Source: Polynucleobacter sp. 30F-ANTBAC (GTDB lineage: Bacteria > Pseudomonadota > Gammaproteobacteria > Burkholderiales > Burkholderiaceae). From it: a stretch of DNA of 64,000 nt. The stretch covers positions 604,942-668,941 of the forward strand of contig NZ_JACVON010000001.1 of NCBI RefSeq assembly GCF_018882385.1, read 5' to 3'. The notes below the pieces were generated by a model. It was not told the DNA's origin. It searched no databases and saw only the letters and a program-made list of their open reading frames with translations. The position numbers and the translations under genes were made by a program. This document shows, piece by piece, positions 44,813-52,412 of this stretch. How positions within the stretch are numbered: position 1 is the stretch's first letter; the number at the start of each line of letters is the position of its first letter.

Positions 44813-45625
44813 TCAGTTCCCTAATTTAGAAGAAGGAAAAGATTTAGGCATAGCGAAACCATATTGAGTCATGATGATTTGTGCATTGTCATCAGCAATA
44901 TATCGATAAAAGTTAATCGCCGCTGGGGATGCATTTTTCATCAGCGCCATACGCTGCAAAAGCGGCTGATGCCAGTCTTCAGGAATTAAATCAAAGCGTC
45001 CCAATTTAGCCAAAGAGGGTGACAAGGCAAGTGACTGAGCAATGATGCCACCCTGTGTTGAACCGGATAAAGCAAATTGAGTCGTTTGCGAAATATTTTC
45101 ACCAAAGACCAATTTCGATTGCACAGACTCCCATAAACCCACTTTTTGAAGCGCCTCTTTTGCTCGCATGCCATAAGGAGCATGTTCGGGGTTAGCAATC
45201 GCCAACTTTTTAAGACGACCATCGGCTAAAGCCTGACGAAGATCTTTTAATTGCCCATCCGCTTTCAAAGGTGACGCATGAGGAACCATGATGCCGATTC
45301 TAGCTTTTGCATAAACTTGTCCACGATCTTTTGTTTTACCTGCGTCACTCAGTTTAAAAATAAAATTTTCATCGGCTGAGAGAAATAAATCAAAGGGAGC
45401 ACCCTGCATGATCTGGGTATAAAAATGACCAGAGGATCCAAAAACTAAACGAATTTTTTGACCCGTTTCTTTTTCAAACTGAGCCGCTACTTCTTCTAAC
45501 GCAAACTTAAGGCTCGATGCTGCAGCAACTGTTGGCACCGGTTGGGCAAAAACAGAAGAGGCACTGGCAATAAGAAAAATTTGTGATAACCAGTGAAGAC
45601 AACGGCGCCTAGAAAAATAAGTCAT
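44813..45625 (-). CDS. modA: Molybdate-binding periplasmic protein
   Basis: A 270-residue secreted binding protein. An N-terminal signal peptide (about 27 residues, ending VFAQ) is followed by VAAASSLKFALEEVAAQFEKETGQKIRLVFGSSGHFYTQI; the Ser residues of this strand bind the oxyanion. PFDLFLSADENFIFKL and ALSGSTQGGIIAQSLAL are further ModA markers. It is the first gene of modABC. No modE repressor gene or obvious ModE site is present, so regulation is not visible. Specificity for molybdate over tungstate is inferred from the family. Confidence 0.93.
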   Translation of the reverse strand: MTYFSRRRCLHWLSQIFLIASASSVFAQPVPTVAAASSLKFALEEVAAQFEKETGQKIRLVFGSSGHFYTQIMQGAPFDLFLSADENFIFKLSDAGKTKDRGQVYAKARIGIMVPHASPLKADGQLKDLRQALADGRLKKLAIANPEHAPYGMRAKEALQKVGLWESVQSKLVFGENISQTTQFALSGSTQGGIIAQSLALSPSLAKLGRFDLIPEDWHQPLLQRMALMKNASPAAINFYRYIADDNAQIIMTQYGFAMPKSFPSSKLGN

Positions 45626-45694
45626 ATCCGCTTACTAAAAGAATGTAACTGAATTATAGGCTTGAAGAATTAACTTATAAAAATCATGTAAATG

Positions 45695-45724
45695 AAAAAA
45701 GCCAACCGGTTAAGGTTGGCTTTT
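45695..45724 (-). terminator. Rho-independent terminator of tmRNA
   Basis: Read leftward: AAAAGCCAACC (45724-45714), a 6-nt loop, GGTTGGCTTTT (45707-45697) and further Ts. It starts 8 bases after the tmRNA 3' CCA. Confidence 0.93.
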
Positions 45725-45731
45725 AGGGTGT

Positions 45732-46090
45732 TGGTGGAGCCGGCGGGGATCGAACCCGCGTCCGCAAATCCTCCACATAGAGTTCTACATACTTAGTTAT
45801 GTCATTTAATTTAACTAATCAGTCACGGACTAACACGTTACTAACTAGCGATTCACTAAATTTTCGAATTACACATCGTGACATTATGTAATCTTATCTC
45901 TTGTAAATGACCCTGATCTAGCTTGCGCTAGCTGACCCAAGAGAGAATCAGTTCAGGGGCAACCGCAATTAAGCGGCTAGTGCGAAACGTTCGTCGTTTG
46001 CAGTTATTGCATTCCCATTGTTTTACGAGATGACGGGTCCTCGGTATGCCCTCAATGCTTTGCAATCCACGTCGAAACCATGTCGGCCCC
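45732..46090 (-). ncRNA. ssrA: Transfer-messenger RNA (tmRNA, one-piece)
   Basis: A 359-nt gene read leftward that rescues stalled ribosomes with SmpB. The 5' end GGGGCCGACATGGTTTCGACG (46090 leftward) and the 3' end with its T-arm GGTTCGATCCCC and GGCTCCACCA (ending 45732) form the alanine-type tRNA-like domain, with CCA encoded. The tag reading frame runs 46001-45969 and reads ANDERFALAA followed by TAA; the terminal LAA is the ClpXP degradation signal. The single contiguous gene excludes the two-piece tmRNA of alphaproteobacteria and fits a betaproteobacterium. Its promoter must lie within the 64-bp gap after hmuS or further upstream. Confidence 0.97.
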
Positions 46091-46154
46091 GATATACGCA
46101 TATCAGACCTTCATTTTATGCCTTTTATCAAAAGAATGCCTAATTCTTATTCAA

Positions 46155-47270
46155 TCAATCGACCATACTTAACTCCCGATTGGATTGATCGTCCAATGTT
46201 TGCTCCATCAGATTCCGCCAAGCTGGCAGCTCAGGCTGTCCAAGCTGCCTCTCGCCAAATACCAAAGCAATCATTTCACCCTGATCATCCAGCAACTCCA
46301 TAGAGGTAATCACACCATCTTTACTGGGCTTCCTCACTAGCCAAATCTGATCAATTTTTTGAATATCCAGATGAAGATTAAATCCTGGATCGAGAATATT
46401 GAACCAACCCTTTGCATCCACTATTTTTTGAACCACCCCCGTATGAATCTGAATAGCACCCCGATTACCAACAAAGATCATCAAAGGTATTTTCTGCTCC
46501 TTAGCTTCCTCAAAAACGTGACGCATGGAAGATACAGTTAGTGCTTGCGCAAAATGATTGCCAATCACCTTCAAAGCCATCAATCGATTTAAAGCATGCT
46601 TTTTAAGCAACTCAAAAAACTCATGACTATCGGTCATTTGAGACCAATCACGCTGAAACTCATTCATAGAAAATTTCTCTGGAAGAGTGAATTGGCACGA
46701 AGAGATTGTCAAACCCTTCTCCTGAACCTGAATCCCAGAGTCTTGGTTAAGCGCTGAAAAATCATCAACAAACTCGTTGAAATAGGCATGATCGCTATCC
46801 GGCAATAAAAATACCTTATGCGTGGCCGTCCCAAACTCATCAAAAAATTGGATGCTTCTTTGCAAAGCATCTTCTTTACCTTCTTCAAATGCATAAGCAA
46901 ATGCCCAATGCTTATAAAAAAGTCGAAGGTCAATCGCTTGACCGTGAACAATACCAATCTCGCCCTGCTGAGAAACATGTTCATACACCCCCACCTTCTC
47001 ATGAACGCCGTATTCATTCCTAGTTAAAGCCAATACCTCGCCCAACCTCTCCATTTGAGCAATCAACTGCGAGTATGGTGTCTTTAAGCGAATGGCTCTT
47101 GCCAGATGGGGTGATGACTTCATTGCTGTGAGCTTAGAAACTCCCACATGAGCATCAACCAGCTCCGCTTCGGTGATCCCAAGAAACCTAGCAATTTCTC
47201 GGTGCCTGAGTTTTTTATTGAGTCTTAGAGAAGCAAAACTCTGACGAATATCAATAACTTGACTGCACAT
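46155..47270 (-). CDS. hmuS: HemS/HmuS-type heme utilisation (hemin-degrading) protein
   Basis: A 371-residue cytosolic protein of the HemS/ChuS family, which binds heme delivered by an importer and, in some members, degrades it to release iron. The family consists of two similar halves, here roughly 10-180 and 200-365. Visible landmarks are RHREIARFLGITEAELVDAHVG, the proline-poor NEYGVHEKVGVYEHVS, and IPLMIFVGNRGAIQIHTGVVQKI with DPGFNLHLDIQKIDQIWLVRKPSKDGVITS. ATG 47270 has AGGAGG seven bases upstream and is preferred over ATG 47294. A Fur-box-like site lies about 90 bp upstream. No heme receptor or heme ABC genes are adjacent. Confidence 0.88.
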   Translation of the reverse strand: MCSQVIDIRQSFASLRLNKKLRHREIARFLGITEAELVDAHVGVSKLTAMKSSPHLARAIRLKTPYSQLIAQMERLGEVLALTRNEYGVHEKVGVYEHVSQQGEIGIVHGQAIDLRLFYKHWAFAYAFEEGKEDALQRSIQFFDEFGTATHKVFLLPDSDHAYFNEFVDDFSALNQDSGIQVQEKGLTISSCQFTLPEKFSMNEFQRDWSQMTDSHEFFELLKKHALNRLMALKVIGNHFAQALTVSSMRHVFEEAKEQKIPLMIFVGNRGAIQIHTGVVQKIVDAKGWFNILDPGFNLHLDIQKIDQIWLVRKPSKDGVITSMELLDDQGEMIALVFGERQLGQPELPAWRNLMEQTLDDQSNRELSMVD

Positions 47271-47358
47271 ACGCCCTCCTATTGAAATAGGCACTGGCTC
47301 GCTAGAGGGGGTATGGCTGGCTTGTGCTGAATGAGTGAAGCTATACAGAGATATTACA

Positions 47359-47373
47359 TGAGAATCATTCTCA
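47359..47373. promoter_or_regulatory. Fur box upstream of hmuS
   Basis: TGAGAATCATTCTCA is a perfect 7-1-7 inverted repeat, matching the Fur consensus TGATAATnATTATCA at 12 of 14 positions. Just leftward, TAATAT (47356-47351) could be the -10 of hmuS, so Fur would sit on the promoter. It also stands 48 bp before the divergent ogt start. Confidence 0.8.
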
Positions 47374-47420
47374 ATAAATAACTATTCCTAATAAAGGGTT
47401 TATCTCGTTAAACTCAATCC

Positions 47421-47936
47421 ATGATCCAGCCTCACTTACCTAAAAAAAATCTTCAAAAGTGTTACTCAGGAAACTGCATGACTCCTTGGGGTTGGGCCAT
47501 TTTGGAGCATTACGATCAGCTGATATACCGATTGGAATTTTGGGGAGGTAAACGCTATCCTGGAATTCAGAACTTGGTATCGGATCCTATCAGTCAAGAA
47601 ACAGTGGACTACTTATTTCTAAGTCCCCATCGCTTTTCTTTAAAACCGCAAGGCACCGAATTCCAACAATCTGTTTGGCAAGCTTTATTAAAGATTCCGT
47701 ATGGCACAGTTAAAACATATCAAGAAATTGCCATGGCGATTGGCCGACCTCAGAGCGTGCGTGCCGTTGCAAATGCTATTGGGGCCAATCCTATTTGCGT
47801 ATTTATTCCCTGCCACCGAGTCATCCGATCCGATGGAACCTTAGGCGGCTATAGCAGCGGCAGCGGGGTTGACTTGAAACGGCAACTGATGAGCGCCGAG
47901 GGTATTAATCTACCCAGTGCGGATCTTTCATCTTAA
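47421..47936 (+). CDS. ogt: Methylated-DNA-[protein]-cysteine S-methyltransferase
   Basis: A 171-residue suicide DNA-repair protein that removes alkyl groups from O6-alkylguanine. The acceptor is C131 in the motif IPCHRVIRSDGTLGGYSSG, preceded by the helix-turn-helix TEFQQSVWQALLKIPYGTVKTYQEIAMAIGRPQSVRAVANAIGAN (described by positions 79-123). No Ada regulatory domain is present. The start is not strongly supported by a ribosome-binding site. The last 32 bp overlap the convergent TDT-transporter gene. Confidence 0.94.
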   Translation: MIQPHLPKKNLQKCYSGNCMTPWGWAILEHYDQLIYRLEFWGGKRYPGIQNLVSDPISQETVDYLFLSPHRFSLKPQGTEFQQSVWQALLKIPYGTVKTYQEIAMAIGRPQSVRAVANAIGANPICVFIPCHRVIRSDGTLGGYSSGSGVDLKRQLMSAEGINLPSADLSS

Positions 47937-48873
47937 TGGCCATTAACGTTCTCACAAAAAGACCTGAGATTAATAGCGTCGTGAAAATGATTGAGGCATA
48001 AGCCACATAAATCGCCGCTGGTGAAAACTGAGCATAGTTAAATGCAGCAATCGTGAAAGAGGCTGATGGGAAAGAGTAAGCCCACCAAGACATAAAGAAA
48101 GGTAGCTTAGCAAACTTTCTGAATTGCGTTAATAAAAAGAATGCAAAGAAAAAGCCAATAGCAATTAATAAATGGCCAGTCGAATCCAAGGGTTGATCGC
48201 CTGTTTGAGAAGTTAAAGCTAACCAGGATGAAAAAGCAACCGTCGGCGGAGCCAAGAAGATTGCCATGGTTGGCTTTAGACGATCCGGCAAAGGAGGCTG
48301 AACGAACATAAGGCGATACATCACCAATGACAAGAGAACTAACCAGAAAATAAGTCCCACACCAAAGAAGAACCAGGAAATTTCGATATACCCCAATTTC
48401 ACGCCGCCCAATGGAATAACCACATTCCCCACTGCCGGGATAAACCAAACAGGACACGCATGAGATGGCTGGAGTGATTCACGATGAACCCACGCATTAA
48501 GAACAGCCAACATAGCAATTAAATGCAACGATGCACCAAAGAGCCAAATGTATTCAGCAACCATCGGTGAATAGCTAAAAATAACTGCTGAAAGTAAACA
48601 AACACCTACTGAAATAGCACCAAAGAAAGAGGACTTGACTGGATGACTCCACTCTTCCGCTAATTTTTCAGGCTGCTGGATTTGTTTGCGAATTAAGCCC
48701 AAAGCTAAAACAACAAAAACCAATGCCGCAAGCGCACCAAATGCCAGTGCAAAATCTTGGGCATAGCTCAATTGAGTGATATGAGAAAACTTGGTCCACG
48801 CTAAGGACAAACCTGAAAGCCCCATGACCATAGCAAATGCAGAAACAGGGGGCGCAGCCAAGAAAGTTCTCAT
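47905..48873 (-). CDS. TDT/SLAC1-family anion or tellurite-type transporter (TehA-like)
   Basis: A 322-residue membrane protein with about ten helices. The start FLAAPPVSAFAMVMGLSGLSLAW is the TehA/SLAC1 N-terminal signature, repeated in shorter form as FLAAPPTVAFSSWLAL near residue 207, which reflects the internal symmetry of the family. A phenylalanine that gates the SLAC1 pore is expected in the FYF/FNYAQF-like helices near 280. Members carry anions (chloride, nitrate, malate) and TehA confers tellurite resistance when overexpressed; the substrate here is unknown. It is divergent from the ferric-reductase-like gene with 77 bp between starts, and its 3' end overlaps ogt. Confidence 0.85.
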   Translation of the reverse strand: MRTFLAAPPVSAFAMVMGLSGLSLAWTKFSHITQLSYAQDFALAFGALAALVFVVLALGLIRKQIQQPEKLAEEWSHPVKSSFFGAISVGVCLLSAVIFSYSPMVAEYIWLFGASLHLIAMLAVLNAWVHRESLQPSHACPVWFIPAVGNVVIPLGGVKLGYIEISWFFFGVGLIFWLVLLSLVMYRLMFVQPPLPDRLKPTMAIFLAPPTVAFSSWLALTSQTGDQPLDSTGHLLIAIGFFFAFFLLTQFRKFAKLPFFMSWWAYSFPSASFTIAAFNYAQFSPAAIYVAYASIIFTTLLISGLFVRTLMAIKMKDPHWVD

Positions 48874-48950
48874 AATGATCTCAAAAAAGATTAGTTAAAT
48901 ATGTACGCTAAGTAATAGAAATTACATTTATAAAGAATCATAATAGGAAT

Positions 48951-50429
48951 ATGAAATTAAGTCTCATCAGTTTGACCGGCTTACTGGTTTATTTACTCCT
49001 TATCCTAAGCCCTCTCGCTATAGCGATATCCTTAGACTTAGCAGAGCGTCCTTTTTTAGATCAACTATCTTCTGCCTTAGCCATCTTAGGATTCAACCTC
49101 ATTTTTATCGAGTTTTTGTTAAGCGGGCGAATTCGCCAACTCTCCAAAATGCTTGGCGCGGATTGGGTTTTGCAAATCCATCAATTGATGGCAAGAACCG
49201 CTGCGGTTTTTCTTTTGATTCATCCATTACTTTACACATTACCAAATGCCCCAGCATTTAGCTCCTTCCCACCCAGCGCTAGTTATTTAGGCTTAACTCC
49301 AGGAACAGCGTTTACCGGAATGATAGGTCTTGGCGCTTTAGTTGTTTTAATAGTTTTAGCCATCACTCGCCATAGCGCTCTGCTGAAATACGAACACTGG
49401 CGCATCAGTCACGCATTATTGGCAGTGACAGTGGCATTGATGGGATTTCATCACGCGACTCATGCAGGACGATTTTCACAAGAAAACCTGATGTTGCGAT
49501 ATTGGCAGATTGCCTTAGGATTTGCTTTGCTAATGCTTGCCTGGGTTTACTTGATACGCCCCATCCTCCAAAGATCACGCGCCTACAAAGTGATTAAGCT
49601 TCAAGAAGTCGCGCATCAAATTTACGAACTGACGATCCAACGCTGCAACCCTAACAACTCCGGCAATTTAAGGTATCAAGCTGGTCAATTTGCTTGGTTG
49701 AAAATAAAAAGCACCACTCCTGTTTTTGAAAACCCCTTTTCAATCAGCTCAGCCCCATCGCTAAGCACCAATGAAAAGCAAGAGTCCCTCCAATTTTTGA
49801 TTAAGGATGTGGGAGATTTCACCCATCAGGTCAGCCAATTAGAAGTAGATGATTTAATTTACCTAGATGCGCCATATGGCAACTTTGGCCAATCTTGCTT
49901 TGAGTCAAATGAAAATCAACTTGTATTTATAGCCGGAGGTGCAGGTATTGCACCAATTGTGAGTTTATTAAGAGGTTTGATGCAAACCAAGAATGCCGCA
50001 TTGCTTCATAAACCTATTCAGGTTATTTATGGTAATCGCATCGAAGATCAAATGATCAATCTATCCACCACGGTGAATTTACAAGCCTTTAGTCGTCTAT
50101 CAATCACACCAGTCATTAGAGAACCTCATCATTCATGGACTGGTATTTCTGGGGTGTTAGACCAGCATAATTTAGAGAAAATATTAGTCACCCAGCACAG
50201 TGATTCATTCGACCCTAAACAATCGAACTTTTATGTTTGCGGGCCAGCCGAGATGATCGATAGCGTGGAATCAGCACTGACAAGCATGGGAGTTCCTTTA
50301 AGTCATATTGAATCTGAAAAGTTTCACTATGACTACAGTAAGAAAGGTGCTAGAAACCGCTTAAGTCTATTAATGATGGCGGCCCTGAGTACTGCGTTAG
50401 CAATCACTGCGCTCTTCGTTTCAGCCTAA
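48951..50429 (+). CDS. Ferric-reductase-like transmembrane flavocytochrome with ferredoxin-NADP reductase module
   Basis: A 492-residue protein. The first 210 residues hold about six membrane helices with paired histidines for two b-hemes (IHQLMARTAAVFLLIHPLLY, and SHALLAVTVALMGFHHATHAG). The rest is an FNR-type domain: RYQAGQFAWLKI and NPFSISSAP for FAD, then FIAGGAGIAPIVSLLRG and FYVCGPAEMI for NAD(P)H. A final membrane helix at 470-490 is unusual for this family. It likely moves electrons from cytosolic NAD(P)H across the membrane, to ferric iron or another acceptor. The location beside hmuS and a Fur box is suggestive of iron metabolism but not proof. Confidence 0.88.
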   Translation: MKLSLISLTGLLVYLLLILSPLAIAISLDLAERPFLDQLSSALAILGFNLIFIEFLLSGRIRQLSKMLGADWVLQIHQLMARTAAVFLLIHPLLYTLPNAPAFSSFPPSASYLGLTPGTAFTGMIGLGALVVLIVLAITRHSALLKYEHWRISHALLAVTVALMGFHHATHAGRFSQENLMLRYWQIALGFALLMLAWVYLIRPILQRSRAYKVIKLQEVAHQIYELTIQRCNPNNSGNLRYQAGQFAWLKIKSTTPVFENPFSISSAPSLSTNEKQESLQFLIKDVGDFTHQVSQLEVDDLIYLDAPYGNFGQSCFESNENQLVFIAGGAGIAPIVSLLRGLMQTKNAALLHKPIQVIYGNRIEDQMINLSTTVNLQAFSRLSITPVIREPHHSWTGISGVLDQHNLEKILVTQHSDSFDPKQSNFYVCGPAEMIDSVESALTSMGVPLSHIESEKFHYDYSKKGARNRLSLLMMAALSTALAITALFVSA

Positions 50430-50435
50430 TTTGAA

Positions 50436-52370
50436 TTAGGCTGATTCAGAACGCTCAAGCAAGACTTCCCACCTAGCAATTAGCTCAGCTAATTGCTGCT
50501 CGATGATTGTGAGGCGCCCTTGAAAATCAGCAACTTGCTTTGGGTTATTTTTATACAGCTCAGCATCACCTAAACTCACACCAATTTCCGCTTGCTCTTT
50601 TTCAAGAGCGTCTATCTTTAACGGAATATCGTCTAACTCTTGGCGCTCCTTGCTATTTAATTTCTGCGCGGAAGATTTAGCCTTAACAGAACTTACTTCT
50701 TTATTAGCCGGCACTTGAATGACATCAGTCTTTGCGCTCACGGATGATGAATTTTGAGTAGCCTGGTTAGCTCGGTACTCTTCTGTTCTCTTTTTTTGAA
50801 TCTTCCAATCTTCGTAACCACCCTCGTACTCTCGCCAAAACCCATCGCCCTCATAGGCAATGATGCTAGTCACCACATTATCTAAAAATGCTCGATCATG
50901 ACTCACCAAGAAAACAGTACCCTTGTAGTCCTGAAGCAATTGCTCCAATAGTTCAAGCGTATCAATATCCAAATCATTGGTTGGCTCGTCAAGAACAAGA
51001 ACGTTCGCAGGCCTTGCAAATAGTCTAGCCAGCAATAGGCGATTTCTTTCGCCGCCTGACAGAGTTGATACAGGTGAAGCCGCTCTCTCTGGAGCAAATA
51101 AAAAGTCATTTAAGTAACTTTTAACGTGTTTGCGATTGCCATTGATTTCAATCCACTCGCTACCTGGACTAATGTAGTCCTCTAGGGTGGCATTGAGATC
51201 CAAGCCTTCTCGCATTTGATCAAAGTAAGCCACATCGATTCGTGACCCCATCGTTGCCGTGCCACTGTCCGGTTCAATTGTTCCGAGAATCAGTTTGAGT
51301 AAAGTTGTTTTGCCGGCCCCGTTAGGACCCAATAAACCGACCTTGTCACCGCGTAAGATGGTCGCAGTAAAGTCTTTCACAATAGGACGATCGTAGGATT
51401 TGCTGACATTCTCTAAATCTGCCACAATTTTTCCACTGCGATCGCCTGAGGAAACCGCTAACTTAATTTGCCCCATAGCATCACGTCTCTGCGCACGAAC
51501 CTCACGCAGTTTTTCTAGACGAGCAATACGCCCAACACTTCGAGTTCGTCTTGCTTCGACACCTTTACGAATCCAAACTTCTTCTTGCGCCAATAATTTG
51601 TCTGCCCTAGCATTAGCCAATACCTCTGAAGCAATCTCTTGCTCTTTTAGCACTTCATAGGCTGAGAAGTTTCCTGGATAGGATCTTAAGATGCCGCGAT
51701 CCAATTCCACAATTTGCGTGCTGACCGCATCTAAGAACGCACGGTCATGGGTAATCAGAACAACAGAGCCCTTGAACGCTTTGAGAAGTTCCTCTAGCCA
51801 CGTAATCGAATCCAAATCGAGATGGTTGGTCGGCTCATCTAAAAATAAAACATCAGGAACTGCCACCAAAGCTTGCGCCAAAGCAACGCGCTTGCGATTA
51901 CCGCCTGATAGTGCGCCAATCGCAATAGCAGGATCGAGATGCAAGCGGTCAAGAGTTTCATGGACACGCTGCTCCCAATTCCAGCCACTCATGGCCTCTA
52001 ACTTCGATTGGATTTCATCCAAGCGGTGATGGGAGTCATCATTCCATTCAGCCACACTTAATTCTTCGTATTCTTCTCGTAGGGCTTTAACCTCTGTGAC
52101 GCCTTTAGCTACCGCATCAAATACTGTTTCCTGGGAGTCAAAAACCGGTTCCTGAGCCACATAAGCCATGCGCAAACCTTGCTGATACTGCAAAGTACCG
52201 TCATCGAGCTTTTCTAAACCGGCTAAAATTTTCAATAAAGAAGACTTACCTGTGCCATTTCGACCAATAAGCCCCATTCTTTCCCCGGATTCAAGGGAGA
52301 AAGAGGTGTTTGCTAGCAAATCAACGTGGCCAAATGCCAGTTTTGCGTTAGTTAGAACAATTAAAGCCAT
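50436..52370 (-). CDS. uup: ABC-F family ATPase, Uup type
   Basis: A 644-residue soluble ATPase with two ABC domains and no membrane region. It has two Walker A motifs (GRNGTGKSS near residue 38 and GPNGAGKTT near 347) and two Walker B/EQ2-type motifs (DVLFLDEPTNHLDLDS, NVLVLDEPTNDLDIDT). Between them lies the arm/linker region rich in Arg and Glu (RRTRSVGRIARLEKLREVRAQRRD). The C-terminal 90 residues form a charged coiled coil typical of Uup, a DNA- and ribosome-associated protein involved in ribosome assembly and transposon excision. It is convergent with the flavocytochrome gene and divergent from the antiporter gene. Confidence 0.9.
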   Translation of the reverse strand: MALIVLTNAKLAFGHVDLLANTSFSLESGERMGLIGRNGTGKSSLLKILAGLEKLDDGTLQYQQGLRMAYVAQEPVFDSQETVFDAVAKGVTEVKALREEYEELSVAEWNDDSHHRLDEIQSKLEAMSGWNWEQRVHETLDRLHLDPAIAIGALSGGNRKRVALAQALVAVPDVLFLDEPTNHLDLDSITWLEELLKAFKGSVVLITHDRAFLDAVSTQIVELDRGILRSYPGNFSAYEVLKEQEIASEVLANARADKLLAQEEVWIRKGVEARRTRSVGRIARLEKLREVRAQRRDAMGQIKLAVSSGDRSGKIVADLENVSKSYDRPIVKDFTATILRGDKVGLLGPNGAGKTTLLKLILGTIEPDSGTATMGSRIDVAYFDQMREGLDLNATLEDYISPGSEWIEINGNRKHVKSYLNDFLFAPERAASPVSTLSGGERNRLLLARLFARPANVLVLDEPTNDLDIDTLELLEQLLQDYKGTVFLVSHDRAFLDNVVTSIIAYEGDGFWREYEGGYEDWKIQKKRTEEYRANQATQNSSSVSAKTDVIQVPANKEVSSVKAKSSAQKLNSKERQELDDIPLKIDALEKEQAEIGVSLGDAELYKNNPKQVADFQGRLTIIEQQLAELIARWEVLLERSESA

Positions 52371-52412
52371 AATGACATTATCGCGGTTGAATTAAAAAAG
52401 AGAGAAAAAACG

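Noticed and set aside
45732..45765. Possible tRNA-Ala gene near 45.75 kb
   Set aside because: The T-arm and CCA end belong to the tRNA-like domain of tmRNA, whose 5' half lies 330 bases away at 46090; there is no anticodon arm.
47359..47373. SOS box or Ada-type operator upstream of ogt
   Set aside because: The inverted repeat fits Fur far better, and ogt here lacks the Ada domain; no CTGT-N8-ACAG pattern is present.
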